Shown here piece by piece: positions 15,275 to 23,328 of a stretch of 39,865 nucleotides of DNA (position 1 is its first letter; the number at the start of each line of letters is the position of its first letter). The DNA is taken from the NCBI GenBank assembly GCA_030019215.1, contig JASEEZ010000006.1, forward strand, positions 38,841 to 78,705. The letters run 5' to 3'. This stretch comes from Actinomycetota bacterium. Lineage in GTDB: Bacteria; Actinomycetota; Aquicultoria; Subteraquimicrobiales; UBA9087. A program made the translations under genes and the position numbers. The notes under the pieces are model-generated. The model was given only the letters and a program-made list of their open reading frames with translations. It made no database searches and had not been told where the DNA came from.

Positions 15275-16376
15275 TTTGCTTGGGGCTCTCATAAAACTCA
15301 TCGAGGGTAACGAATCTATAGCCCCGGGCCCTAAGCTCATCGATGATTGTGGGCAACGCTCGGAGGGTTCCATCTCTTTTCCCTCCGCCATCGTGCATGA
15401 CGACGACCGCTCCGGGCCTCATCTGTCTCAAAATTCGCCGCCAAATAGATCTCGGTTTGGGTCTCTCCCAATCCCAAGGGTCCACATTCCAGAGGGCAAT
15501 TCTGTACCCCCTTTGAAGAGCAACCTGAAACAGGTAAGGACTACTATCTCCCCCGGGGGGACGAAACCATCGGCAACGTTTTCCGGTAGCCTGGAGAACG
15601 ATCTGCTGTGTCCCGTCCAGCTCTTCGGCTATCCGATTATAGGAAGCGTCCCCAAGATAAGCATGAGAATAAGAATGGTTGCCGATCTCGCAACCGGAGG
15701 CCACAATCTCCTGGAGGATGTGGGGATATCTCCCAGCCTCCCTTCCGATGACAAAGAAGGTGGCGGGCACCCCCTTCTCCCGTAACATGGAGAGGATAAG
15801 AGGCGTGTACCGTGGATCGGGACCATCGTCAAAGGTCAATGCAACCGCTCCATCCAGGGGCATGTCCATCCTTTTGAGAATCGTCGGCATCGGTTGCCTT
15901 AAAACCCGCTCATCGACGATTTCACGGCTCACGCTGCCGGTGACTCTCATCTTCAACCCGCCCTCCTCCCAGCTCTTGATGTCGATAAAGGCTCCTCTCC
16001 CGACAAGCTGCGGTGGTGGAGGATAAATGGTCTCGGCTCGCTCCTCTAGCGTCTCTTTCACATCCAGACCATTCCGCACCGAAATTTCATCGTATGGCTT
16101 CACCTTCTTCGATAAAGGGGCAGGATGCCCATTTAAGAGAACCAGAGGGGGGCCACCCCCGCCTTCTCTTAATAATCGACCCTCCAGACCGAGCAAATCT
16201 CCCCGATGAAGCTCGATGCCCACAGCCGCCAAAGCCTCACCCACCATGGCATCGCTATCCACATCCACCCTCCGCCCATTGACCTCGACTGGAATGGGAA
16301 AGGGCAGACAGCACAGAACGAGCTGGGCCACCAAGAGTAAAACCACCATCCCCATCAGATTATGTCCTTTGTGCAT
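15264..16376 (-). CDS. Secreted polysaccharide deacetylase (NodB domain)
   Basis: 370 residues. Signal peptide or N-terminal anchor (MVVLLLVAQLVLCCLPFPI), a ~130-residue region with short beta segments (VEVNGRRVDVDSDAMVGEAL, VLLNGHPAPLSKKVKPYDEI) resembling G5/ubiquitin-like cell-wall modules, then a NodB CE4 domain: TFDDGPDP metal-binding aspartates, HSYSH metal-binding histidines, RPPGGD and the late VVVMHDGG. Deacetylates peptidoglycan or other N-acetylated glycans. ATG at 16376 follows GGGGAG; a GTG at 16388 is possible. Transcribed away from sufC, with a palindrome (16395-16412) just upstream. Confidence 0.9.
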   Translation of the reverse strand: MHKGHNLMGMVVLLLVAQLVLCCLPFPIPVEVNGRRVDVDSDAMVGEALAAVGIELHRGDLLGLEGRLLREGGGGPPLVLLNGHPAPLSKKVKPYDEISVRNGLDVKETLEERAETIYPPPPQLVGRGAFIDIKSWEEGGLKMRVTGSVSREIVDERVLRQPMPTILKRMDMPLDGAVALTFDDGPDPRYTPLILSMLREKGVPATFFVIGREAGRYPHILQEIVASGCEIGNHSYSHAYLGDASYNRIAEELDGTQQIVLQATGKRCRWFRPPGGDSSPYLFQVALQRGYRIALWNVDPWDWERPKPRSIWRRILRQMRPGAVVVMHDGGGKRDGTLRALPTIIDELRARGYRFVTLDEFYESPKQISN

Positions 16377-16394
16377 GCTCTCCCCCACAGAAAG

Positions 16395-16412
16395 ATGCTA
16401 GAATAATAGCAT
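16395..16412. promoter_or_regulatory. Inverted repeat in sufC/deacetylase intergenic region
   Basis: ATGCTA-GAATAA-TAGCAT, six perfect base pairs, in the 115-bp divergent region and 19 bases from the deacetylase start. Candidate operator for either gene. Confidence 0.35.
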
Positions 16413-16430
16413 AAAAACTGACCCCTGATG

Positions 16431-16459
16431 TTGCATCTCCCCGAAAGAAAGAGTATAAG
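16431..16459 (+). promoter_or_regulatory. Putative promoter of sufCB
   Basis: TTGCAT-N17-TATAAG, with predicted start about 16466, some 26 bases before the sufC TTG. The -10 matches five of six consensus bases; the -35 matches three. Confidence 0.5.
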
Positions 16460-16491
16460 TATAGGAGGTCTAGTCAGCGGAGGAGGGAAAC

Positions 16492-17313
16492 TTGAGTCTT
16501 CTGGAAGTAAAGGACCTACACGTAAAAGTCGGCGACAAGGAGATACTAAGGGGAGTCGACCTGGCAGTCAAAAAGGGTGAGGTCCACGTCGTGATGGGGC
16601 CGAACGCCTCGGGCAAAACTACCCTCATCATGACCCTCCTCGGCTATCCGGGATATAGGATAACTCAGGGGGAAATCGTCTTCAACGGCGTTAACTTTAA
16701 TGAAAAACCGATCCACGAACGGGTCGCATCGGGTCTCTTCATCGCCTTTCAAACGCCTCCCGAAATAAGAGGAGTAAAGCTAAGAGATCTGATACGGATC
16801 GCCGGGGGCCGGGATCCCTGGGACCCGCTAGAGGGGAAGAAGGAGACCATCGCCACTCCCCTGCTGGAGAAGGTAGGTCTCGATCCAGCCACCTTCTTTT
16901 CTCGTGATGTCAACGTCGGCTTCTCCGGAGGAGAGAAAAAACGTTCGGAGTTAGCTCAGATTTTCGCAGCACGTCCGAAGTTGATGGTCCTGGACGAACC
17001 CGATTCCGGGGTGGACATCGACTCCCTTAAGACCCTCGGGCTCGACCTGGGGGATTATATCAGAGAGAATAACTGCGCCGCCCTGGTGATCACCCACTAT
17101 AGACACATCCTGCCCTACATTAGGCCGGATAAGGCCTCGGTGATGTGTCACGGGAGAGTTATCGTCACCGGTGATCCCTACGAGATCTTTTCCAAAATCG
17201 AGGAGAAGGGTTACTGCGAGTACCTCGGTGTCTGCCCGCCCGATATGAAGAGCCTGGTGGAGAGGGAAAAAACATATGAGCAAGATTCCCAAGTGGAAAA
17301 GGGAACTGGCTAA
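16492..17313 (+). CDS. sufC: SufC/SmsC Fe-S assembly ATPase
   Basis: 273 residues. ABC-type ATPase that drives the SufB scaffold during iron-sulfur cluster assembly. Walker A GPNASGKTT (36-44), SufC-type signature FSGGEKKRSELAQ, Walker B LMVLDEPDSGVD and switch region ITHYRHILPYI are intact. TTG start at 16492 after GGAGGAGGG. The C-terminus extends past the usual SufC end (EYLGVCPPDMKSLVEREKTY) and overlaps sufB by 38 bases. With only sufC and sufB present (no sufD, sufS or sufU adjacent), it fits the ancestral two-gene SMS type known from archaea and deep bacteria. Confidence 0.93.
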   Translation: MSLLEVKDLHVKVGDKEILRGVDLAVKKGEVHVVMGPNASGKTTLIMTLLGYPGYRITQGEIVFNGVNFNEKPIHERVASGLFIAFQTPPEIRGVKLRDLIRIAGGRDPWDPLEGKKETIATPLLEKVGLDPATFFSRDVNVGFSGGEKKRSELAQIFAARPKLMVLDEPDSGVDIDSLKTLGLDLGDYIRENNCAALVITHYRHILPYIRPDKASVMCHGRVIVTGDPYEIFSKIEEKGYCEYLGVCPPDMKSLVEREKTYEQDSQVEKGTG

Positions 17314-18520
17314 GCTGGCGCGGGAGGCCAAGGACAAGCCCGCCAAGTTAGGCCCCGACATCGATATCCAGGAATTTGAATCAAGCACCCCCGGGCAAGA
17401 GGTGCTCTCCAACCTCACAGAGCTGCCCGAGGAAGTCCAGAAAAGCGCCGAGACGGTGGGGATAAGCCCTCAGGAGAGAGAGCGTTCGGGTAGCTTTTTC
17501 CAGTACGACCAATCTGTCATCCTGGCCTGCGCCCATAAGGAGACTCCAGAGGTGGAGGTGTGCAGCACCAGCGAAGCCCTGAAAAAATACGACTGGCTAC
17601 GCGATTACTGGTGGAAAGTCGTCCCGGTGGACATGGACAAATATACGGCGTTTGCCGAAACCAACCAGCACCATGGTTACTTCATAAGGAGCAAACCGGG
17701 AGCAAGATCGATCTTCCCCGTCCAGGCCTGCCTATTCATGGGCACCCAGCGTAGCATCCAATGCCCCCACAACATAATCATTGCCGAGGAAAACTCGGAG
17801 TTGCATATAATCACCGGCTGTACCACCCACCCCTCCACCAATTCGGGATTGCACATCGGGGTCTCCGAATTTTACATCAAAGAGGGGGCAACCCTGACTT
17901 TCACCATGATCCACAGATGGGGAAGAGATTTCGAGGTCAGACCAAGAACCGGAGCCATGATCGAGAAAGGTGGGACCTTCCTCAGCACCTATATCTGTTT
18001 TAAGCCCGCCAAAACCCTTCAAATGTACCCAGTGGCTCACTGTGTCGGGGAGAAAAGCACAGCGCGGTTTCACACTTTGCTCCACGGAATGGACGACTCC
18101 CTCCTTGATGTGGGCAGTCGAGCCATCCTCAAGGCCAAGGGATCCCGGGCCGAGATCACCGCTCGCGCTATCGGGGAAGGCTCCTCCCGAATAATCGCCA
18201 GAGGTCATCTCGTCGGCGAGATGCCTGAAACAAAGGCCCACCTGGACTGCCGCGGGCTGCTCCTTTCGGAGAAGGCCGTCATTCACGCCATCCCCGAGTT
18301 GGAGGGAAGAGTTGAAGGAACCGATCTCTCTCATGAAGCCACGGTGGGGAAGATCGAGGAAGAGCAACTCTACTACCTCATGTCTCGAGGCCTGAACGAG
18401 GAAGAAGCCACCGGTTTGATTATCAAGGGTTTCTTGGATCCCGAGGTCCCGGGGTTGCCGGAACGCCTGCGGATGGAGATCAAGAAAGCAGTCCAACTGA
18501 CCACGGAGAAGGCCCTCTAG
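17276..18520 (+). CDS. sufB: SufB/SmsB Fe-S cluster scaffold
   Basis: 414 residues. The SufBD core occupies the last ~280 residues. Residues aligned with the functional Cys and His-Glu of E. coli SufB are visible: Cys325 in HLDCRG and His353-Glu354 in LSHEATVGKI. The C-terminal helix motif QLYYLMSRGLNEEEATGLII is typical. It forms the scaffold on which SufC acts; a single SufB with no SufD implies a homodimer. The long N-terminal helical region (1-80) is more SufB- than SufD-like. Its TAG stop lies inside the left terminus of the MITE-like element, so the insertion may have supplied or reset the end of the gene. Confidence 0.92.
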   Translation: MSKIPKWKRELAKLAREAKDKPAKLGPDIDIQEFESSTPGQEVLSNLTELPEEVQKSAETVGISPQERERSGSFFQYDQSVILACAHKETPEVEVCSTSEALKKYDWLRDYWWKVVPVDMDKYTAFAETNQHHGYFIRSKPGARSIFPVQACLFMGTQRSIQCPHNIIIAEENSELHIITGCTTHPSTNSGLHIGVSEFYIKEGATLTFTMIHRWGRDFEVRPRTGAMIEKGGTFLSTYICFKPAKTLQMYPVAHCVGEKSTARFHTLLHGMDDSLLDVGSRAILKAKGSRAEITARAIGEGSSRIIARGHLVGEMPETKAHLDCRGLLLSEKAVIHAIPELEGRVEGTDLSHEATVGKIEEEQLYYLMSRGLNEEEATGLIIKGFLDPEVPGLPERLRMEIKKAVQLTTEKAL

Positions 18521-18732
18521 TGCCGTTACAACTAATTTTTCCTGAACTATTAACGAGTTAGGTTTACCCCGTAAGAGACCGAAGGTCTTACGGGGTTTAC
18601 ACTTTAGGTATTCGAGGGAAGAGTAAGTGCCCCGATGGTCATCGAGGTGCCGGAGCCCCTCGCTCACGAAACTCTCAGAACCACTTATCACCTACGCGGT
18701 GATAATTCGGTGATGGATTTGTAACGGTACTA
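18517..18732. mobile_element. MITE-like element, copy 2
   Basis: About 216 bp with left end CTAGTGCCGTTACAAC and right end read inward CTAGTACCGTTACAAA, matching the termini of the element at 3075-3249. The interior differs from copy 1 and holds a hairpin (CCCCGTAAGA ... TCTTACGGGG, about 18568-18597). It fills the gap between convergent sufB and the GNAT gene; CTAG at both outer ends could be a target duplication or part of the terminal repeat. No gene inside. Confidence 0.6.
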
Positions 18733-18740
18733 GCCCGATC

Positions 18741-19352
18741 TCACGAGGGCACGGGGATGTCCGCCTTTGTGGGGACCTTGAGACTCTCCAACGCCGCCTC
18801 CAGATTCTCCTGCCAAAAGACCAGGGATTTGAAATCGAGTCTTAAGAGAGGAAACTCTTCATCATCCCTCAAAATATAGAAACCATTCTTCAGGTAAAAC
18901 TCGATGGAGCCGGGTGGCTTCTCAGCCAGGTATTTGCTAGCGAAGGTCTCAATGGCCTTGAATTTCCTCTTGTAGAGGTCCCTCTCTATCGCTCGGAGGA
19001 GCACCCTGCCCAATCCCCTCCCCCTAACCTCCGGCACAACGAAGAGACAGGAAAGAAAAACTGCATCCACGCTGGGAGGGGCGGCGCGGAAATACATCGT
19101 TCGAGGAAGATAGAGGGCTGGGGAATACTGGGCGTAGGCCAGAGCCCGATCTCCCTGGTAAAAAAGTTTACCGCACTCTCCCCATTGGAGAAGGGTTGTG
19201 GAAAACCACTCCTCCTTCAAAATGGTCCCATCTGGCGAGGAACCACTACCGGACCCAGGCTTAATCGGGTACTCCCAATATAGACAAGAACGGCACTGAT
19301 CGGGCAAGTCATTAAAATTATTCAAAGAGACGGGAACGATTCGCCGGCGCAC
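18741..19352 (-). CDS. GNAT-family N-acetyltransferase
   Basis: 203 residues. The acetyl-CoA binding motif is VPEVRGRGLGRVLLRAIERD (about 107-126). Before it stands a family-specific N-terminus with a CRSCLYWEYP motif, whose two Cys could bind metal, and a CGKLFYQGDRALAYAQY stretch of the GNAT beta sheet. The acceptor is unknown. GTG start. Ends next to the MITE-like element; starts nine bases after the PRC-barrel gene, so the two are likely co-transcribed. Confidence 0.85.
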   Translation of the reverse strand: MRRRIVPVSLNNFNDLPDQCRSCLYWEYPIKPGSGSGSSPDGTILKEEWFSTTLLQWGECGKLFYQGDRALAYAQYSPALYLPRTMYFRAAPPSVDAVFLSCLFVVPEVRGRGLGRVLLRAIERDLYKRKFKAIETFASKYLAEKPPGSIEFYLKNGFYILRDDEEFPLLRLDFKSLVFWQENLEAALESLKVPTKADIPVPS

Positions 19353-19361
19353 CTCTACCTC

Positions 19362-20162
19362 TCATTTTTGGTTTCTCTCTTTAGCTTCCCTCTTCAACTC
19401 GTCCCAGGCCTCCTTAGCAACAGCCAATCCCGCGGCCAGGGCCAGTTCGTGAAGCTTTCCCTCCGCCTTGGCGGCCTCTATGTGTTCCTTCCCTATGACT
19501 TCGCCGTGGCCGATGATAACTTCATTCCCGCCCCCCTTGATCGTTCTTCCGGCCACCTTGCCCAAACAGTATTCCTCCTCCTTTAAAGTCGCATCCCTCC
19601 TGATCAAGCGGGCTCGAGCACCCATCCGAGCCAGAGTTTCCTCGATTCCTCCTCTCGACTTCTTCTCGACCCCGGCGAAAACAATAACCACATTCGCTCC
19701 GATGGTGAGAATGTCCCCTGCTGAAATGACCATCATCCCCCCGGCTATATCCTTGAGCAATCCCCGGCTTACCTCCAGCTCCTCGATGGAGCCCGCCTTC
19801 AAATCGATGGTAAAATCCGAAATCTCCCCTAGCCTCTCCCCACTTTCCGTGAGCACAGCGGCATTCAGCAGAGGTGCTTTTCTACCCACCGACTTCATCA
19901 GCGCCTTCTTGGAAACGAGGGCCTGCCGACTCCGGATGGTCAAGGCGTCCTCGCCAATGGCCTCGACATCCTCAAAAAAGATTGCCCTTTCGCGCCCCAA
20001 AATCCCCGGGTGACGGACGGTCACAGCCCGTAAGCGCATTCCATCAGCATCCAAAACCAGGTCTTTGACCTCCCCGACCTTTTGGCCATCGTCGAGGGCA
20101 ATCACAACCAAACCCAGTGTTTGACTAGCCTTCCTGCTGCCCAATTTCTCCCCCAAAAACAA
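19362..20162 (-). CDS. Double PRC-barrel domain protein
   Basis: 266 residues. Two PRC-barrel domains are visible: residues about 15-85 (LGLVVIALDDGQKVGEVKDL ... VEAIGEDALTIRSRQAL) and 95-165 (LLNAAVLTESGERLGEISDF ... GGMMVISAGDILTIGANVVI). A C-terminal alpha/beta segment follows (KVAGRTIKGGGNEVIIGHGE). PRC-barrel proteins bind RNA or protein partners (e.g. RimM, photosynthetic reaction centre H). No membrane segment. The start is uncertain: TTG at 20162 lacks a clear binding site, and a TTG at 20147 has GGGGGAG close by. Confidence 0.8.
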   Translation of the reverse strand: MFLGEKLGSRKASQTLGLVVIALDDGQKVGEVKDLVLDADGMRLRAVTVRHPGILGRERAIFFEDVEAIGEDALTIRSRQALVSKKALMKSVGRKAPLLNAAVLTESGERLGEISDFTIDLKAGSIEELEVSRGLLKDIAGGMMVISAGDILTIGANVVIVFAGVEKKSRGGIEETLARMGARARLIRRDATLKEEEYCLGKVAGRTIKGGGNEVIIGHGEVIGKEHIEAAKAEGKLHELALAAGLAVAKEAWDELKREAKERNQK

Positions 20163-20213
20163 AAAGGTCAGCTGGGCATTTCTACCAACCGACCTTTAGT
20201 TCAATGCATCACC

Positions 20214-20591
20214 CTATTCCGTTTTTTTCGTCTTCTCCGCCTCTTCCTTCGCAGGCTTTTTCACCTCTTCTAACTTACCTTTGGCCGATTCAACCTGCTT
20301 TTTGAATTTTTCCTTCGCCTCAGCAACCTTTTCCTTTAACGCTCCCGTTCTCTCAGAAGCAAGCTTCTTGCCGGTCTCAAGAGTCTCCTCTAACCTTGTC
20401 TTTTGGGTTTCATAGGCTTCCCTGCCCGTCTCCACAAGCTCTTCGGCTTTGGTCTTGATTTGCTCACGTGTCTCCTTGCCAGACTTGGGAGCCAAGAGCA
20501 ATCCTCCAAGAGCTCCCACAACGGTGCCAAAGAAAAAACCGACCAAGCCCGACCAGAATCCACCCCTTCGTTCCTCAGCCACTCTTCTCAC
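20214..20591 (-). CDS. YtxH-like membrane-anchored coiled-coil protein
   Basis: 125 residues: one glycine-rich membrane helix (residues 11-34, FWSGLVGFFFGTVVGALGGL) with the LLAPKSGKETREQI motif of the YtxH family, then a long Lys/Glu-rich coiled coil to the end. Stress-associated envelope protein in Bacillota and relatives; molecular role unclear. GTG at 20591; a second GTG three codons on has a better-spaced GGGGGTGA. Confidence 0.85.
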   Translation of the reverse strand: MRRVAEERRGGFWSGLVGFFFGTVVGALGGLLLAPKSGKETREQIKTKAEELVETGREAYETQKTRLEETLETGKKLASERTGALKEKVAEAKEKFKKQVESAKGKLEEVKKPAKEEAEKTKKTE

Positions 20592-20643
20592 CCCCTAATG
20601 AAATCTCGCTTCACCCCGATTTTATTACAACTTGCCTCACCTT

Positions 20644-21690
20644 TCAAGAAAACACCTGGGCATTCTCAAACGGCCAACGCAGATAGTTTTCTTGAGCAAG
20701 CCGACAGAGGGGTTCCTTGGCAAGTAAGTGTGCCACCAACTGCACGCCCCAAGTTGGAATCCTTGGCCAGAGACCCTGCAGTCTCTCGAAGAAACGGTAA
20801 ACCCCTCGGTGTCTTCCAACCAGAAGCTCGTAATCTTTCAAGCCCTTCTCCAAATGCACTTCCCCATCGATTATTCTCTGGATTATCTCACCGCACCTCT
20901 CCCCAAAGTAAATGCTCTGGCGGATTCCCTCACCGGTCAAGGGAAGAATCTGGCCCGCCGAATCTCCCACCAAGAAAAGCTTTTGTAGGACGGGGCTGCG
21001 CAACCCGCAGGGCATAAACCCTCCCCGAATTTTACCAACCTCCAAACCGTAGCCGGTCACGAGCTTCCTCAGCCTGGGTAAAAGATCTGTCTTTCCCCCA
21101 TAACTTCCCAGACCAAATCCGGCTTTCTCGCCCTTCGGAAAAATCCAGGCATATCCCCTCCTGATGATCTCGGGGTCCCAGAGGAAGTGCGCGGAGTCCG
21201 CTTTGTAGTCGACCTCCGTCTCCAAGCCAAAGCCCAACTTGCAATGATCAAGAAAGCCTCCATCAAGTAGGGAGGCGAGGCGAGCTCTCCAGCCCGTGCA
21301 ATCTACAAAGATCCGCGCTGAATACCTCGCCCCGTTCGTCTCGAGCTCATTCCCATCAAAGGCAACGACATTTTCCTTCCTGAACTCCGCGGAGGGGGAA
21401 AGACACCGACAAAAAGCTCGGTAATCGAAGGTCGCCAGCGGCGTAATCGGCTTGAAGGAGATGGTGCCATGCGGGGTGGAAAATTTCACCTTATCCACCA
21501 CCTGGAGGACGGATCTCTCGCAGCTCCCTTCTTTGATTAGACTGAGAGAAGTAACACAGGCGGAGGTGGGAAGAGAACCTATGTCCTTCCGATCAATCAA
21601 GAGCACCTTTCCCTTGAGCCGGCTGGCAACCGCCAAGCCGGCGAAGCTGGCGCCGGCGATGACGACATCGAATTTTTCTCTCCCTCTCAT
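20644..21690 (-). CDS. Geranylgeranyl-reductase-like FAD oxidoreductase
   Basis: 348 residues from the ATG at 21690, chosen because it leaves a short lead before the Rossmann loop VVIAGASFAGLAVASRL. Other landmarks: IDRKDIGSLPTSACVTS (family-specific Cys after the dinucleotide fold), FVDCTGWRARLA, and the second FAD motif LFLVGDSAGQILPLTGEGIR. This matches the geranylgeranyl reductase / digeranylgeranylglycerophospholipid reductase group, which saturates isoprenoid double bonds. In a bacterium the substrate may be a quinone or carotenoid side chain. No isoprenoid genes are next to it. Divergent from the T-box operon. Confidence 0.85.
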   Translation of the reverse strand: MRGREKFDVVIAGASFAGLAVASRLKGKVLLIDRKDIGSLPTSACVTSLSLIKEGSCERSVLQVVDKVKFSTPHGTISFKPITPLATFDYRAFCRCLSPSAEFRKENVVAFDGNELETNGARYSARIFVDCTGWRARLASLLDGGFLDHCKLGFGLETEVDYKADSAHFLWDPEIIRRGYAWIFPKGEKAGFGLGSYGGKTDLLPRLRKLVTGYGLEVGKIRGGFMPCGLRSPVLQKLFLVGDSAGQILPLTGEGIRQSIYFGERCGEIIQRIIDGEVHLEKGLKDYELLVGRHRGVYRFFERLQGLWPRIPTWGVQLVAHLLAKEPLCRLAQENYLRWPFENAQVFS

Positions 21691-21727
21691 AATTGGAAAC
21701 CTAACACAATGCCGCCCTTTGGGCAAT

Positions 21728-21756
21728 TTGACAGTGCAAAAAGTCTATTATATGAT
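21728..21756 (+). promoter_or_regulatory. Sigma-A-type promoter of T-box operon
   Basis: TTGACA-N17-TATGAT, a near-consensus promoter. Predicted start about 21763, just before the T-box stem I. Confidence 0.8.
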
Positions 21757-21774
21757 TTTCCCAAAACAGGCAAG

Positions 21775-22010
21775 AAAGCGATGAAGGGAAGAGTACATCG
21801 GCCTTTTGGTCTCAGAGAGTCGGGATAGGTGGAAACCGATGCCAATGTCCGATGGAAGGCCATCCCGGAGCTGCTAAGCCGAACGCTCAGGGCAAGTAAG
21901 TTTAGCCGGTTCCCAGCCGTTATCCAAAATGAGGCCCCGATGGACATCGGGGTGAATATGGGTGGTACCACGAGACCCGCCTCTCGTCCCTGGGATCGAG
22001 GGGCATTTTT
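21775..22010 (+). ncRNA. T-box riboswitch, probably alanine-specific
   Basis: Leader features in order: stem I entry GATGAAGGGAAGAGTAC; CAGAGAGTCGGG with its paired ATCCCGGAGCTGC; the conserved T-box TGGGTGGTACCACG (21959-21972); and a terminator with T-run at 21980-22010. Aligned with other T-boxes, the codon directly before the ten bases ATCCCGGAGC is the specifier: GCC (Ala). The T-box bulge reads TGGT, pairing with a discriminator A; a glycine T-box would need TGGA because tRNA-Gly ends in U (as the tRNA-Gly in this window does). It controls the aminotransferase downstream by tRNA charging. Confidence 0.88.
21980..22010 (+). terminator. T-box terminator hairpin
   Basis: CCTCTCG pairs with CGAGGGG across a nine- to ten-base loop, followed by CATTTTT. 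It competes with the antiterminator formed by the T-box sequence. Confidence 0.8.
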
Positions 22011-22044
22011 ATTATCGGATCAAGATGCTTGGGGTGCGGAAAAA

Positions 22045-23328
22045 ATGACCGAATTAATCTTCGATAAATGGGCCAAACTGTACTCGGAGAGAACATCCTT
22101 GATAAGGTCGTCGGAGATAAGGGACCTCCTGAGCGTGACGGCCAGACCGGATATCATCTCCTTCGCCGGCGGTCTCCCTGACACCAGATCCTTCCCCCTG
22201 GAAAGAATGGTGGAGGCAACCCGAAGGGTGATGCGAAGGGAGGGTAGCGCCGCCCTGCAGTACGGGCCGTCCGAGGGGCACCAGGGACTCAAAGAGATCA
22301 TAACCACCTTGATGCGAGAAGATGGGATGGATGTGGACACGGAGGAAATCCTCATCACCGACGGCGCCCAGCAGGGACTGGAGTTAATCGGTAAGATCTT
22401 TATCGATCGAGATGATGAAATCATCGTGGAAGCGCCCAGCTATGTGGGGGGCCTGCAGGCATTCTCCAGTCACCAGGCGAAGATCATCTCCGTCGCCCTC
22501 GATGAAGACGGTCTGCAAGTTGACCTCCTGGAAGAGACTCTCGAAAAACTGAAAGGGGAGGGGCACGTTCCAAAATTTCTTTACGTCGTACCCACCTTCC
22601 ACAACCCAGCGGGAGTAACTCTGTCCGCCAAAAGGCGCCAGCGACTCCTGGAGCTGACCCATGAAAACAATCTGTTGATCGTGGAGGACGACCCTTACAG
22701 TCGATTGAGATTCGAAGGTCAACCCGTAAGACCCCTGAGATCGATGGACGAATCAGTCGTCTATCTCGGCACCTTTTCGAAAATATTCTGTCCGGGTTTG
22801 AGATTGGGCTGGGTGGCCGCCCCAAGACCGATCATAGAGAAGCTGATCTTCGCCAAGCAAGCCGCCGATCTTTGCACAAGCTCCCTCGCCCAACGCCTGG
22901 TCGAGGAGTACTTCACCAGTTATCCCTGGAAGACCCACCTGAGGGAGCTGGTCAAGGCGTATAAAGGAAGGCGAGATGCGATGCTCGAATCCCTCGAGGA
23001 GTTCTTCCCGCCCGAGGCGAGGTGGACAAAACCGGGAGGGGGGCTGTTTTTATGGGCGACCTTGCCCGATTACATAGATACCACAGAAATGCTGGCCGAA
23101 GCCATCGACGAAGAAAAGGTGGCCTACGTTCCCGGCAGAGCCTTCTTCCACGATGGAAGCGGTAAAAATTGCATGCGCCTCAACTTCTCCTACCCCGAAG
23201 AGCAGCAAATTCGAGAAGGAATAAAAAGGCTGGCCAAAGTGGTTAGGAGACAGATGGAACTCTATAAGACCTTCGCCAAGAGAGTGCATCTTAACAGCGG
23301 TGATTCTAATGAAAAGGATCCGGATTAA
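22045..23328 (+). CDS. PLP-dependent class I aminotransferase (LysN/Aro8 type)
   Basis: 427 residues from the ATG at 22045, just after the T-box. The MocR-like/2-aminoadipate aminotransferase subgroup is indicated by ISFAGGLPDTRSFPLE, LQYGPSEGHQGLKE, ITDGAQQGLEL, YVVPTFHNPAGVTLS, the VEDDPYSRLRF stretch, and the PLP lysine in YLGTFSKIFCPGLRLGW. Annotations in this group range over 2-aminoadipate, alanine, valine-pyruvate and aromatic aminotransferase. The apparent Ala specifier in the leader points to alanine formation from pyruvate. It overlaps the PhzF-family gene by about 20 bases. Confidence 0.92.
   Translation: MTELIFDKWAKLYSERTSLIRSSEIRDLLSVTARPDIISFAGGLPDTRSFPLERMVEATRRVMRREGSAALQYGPSEGHQGLKEIITTLMREDGMDVDTEEILITDGAQQGLELIGKIFIDRDDEIIVEAPSYVGGLQAFSSHQAKIISVALDEDGLQVDLLEETLEKLKGEGHVPKFLYVVPTFHNPAGVTLSAKRRQRLLELTHENNLLIVEDDPYSRLRFEGQPVRPLRSMDESVVYLGTFSKIFCPGLRLGWVAAPRPIIEKLIFAKQAADLCTSSLAQRLVEEYFTSYPWKTHLRELVKAYKGRRDAMLESLEEFFPPEARWTKPGGGLFLWATLPDYIDTTEMLAEAIDEEKVAYVPGRAFFHDGSGKNCMRLNFSYPEEQQIREGIKRLAKVVRRQMELYKTFAKRVHLNSGDSNEKDPD

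Noticed and set aside
17732-18691. 319-codon open frame on the minus strand opposite sufB
   Set aside because: It lies wholly antisense to clear SufB motifs and the MITE-like element; composition is that of a GC-rich shadow frame.
21775-22010. Glycine-specific T-box (specifier GGC)
   Set aside because: GGC is one base out of register with the conserved ten bases after the specifier, and the T-box TGGT would not pair with the U discriminator of tRNA-Gly.
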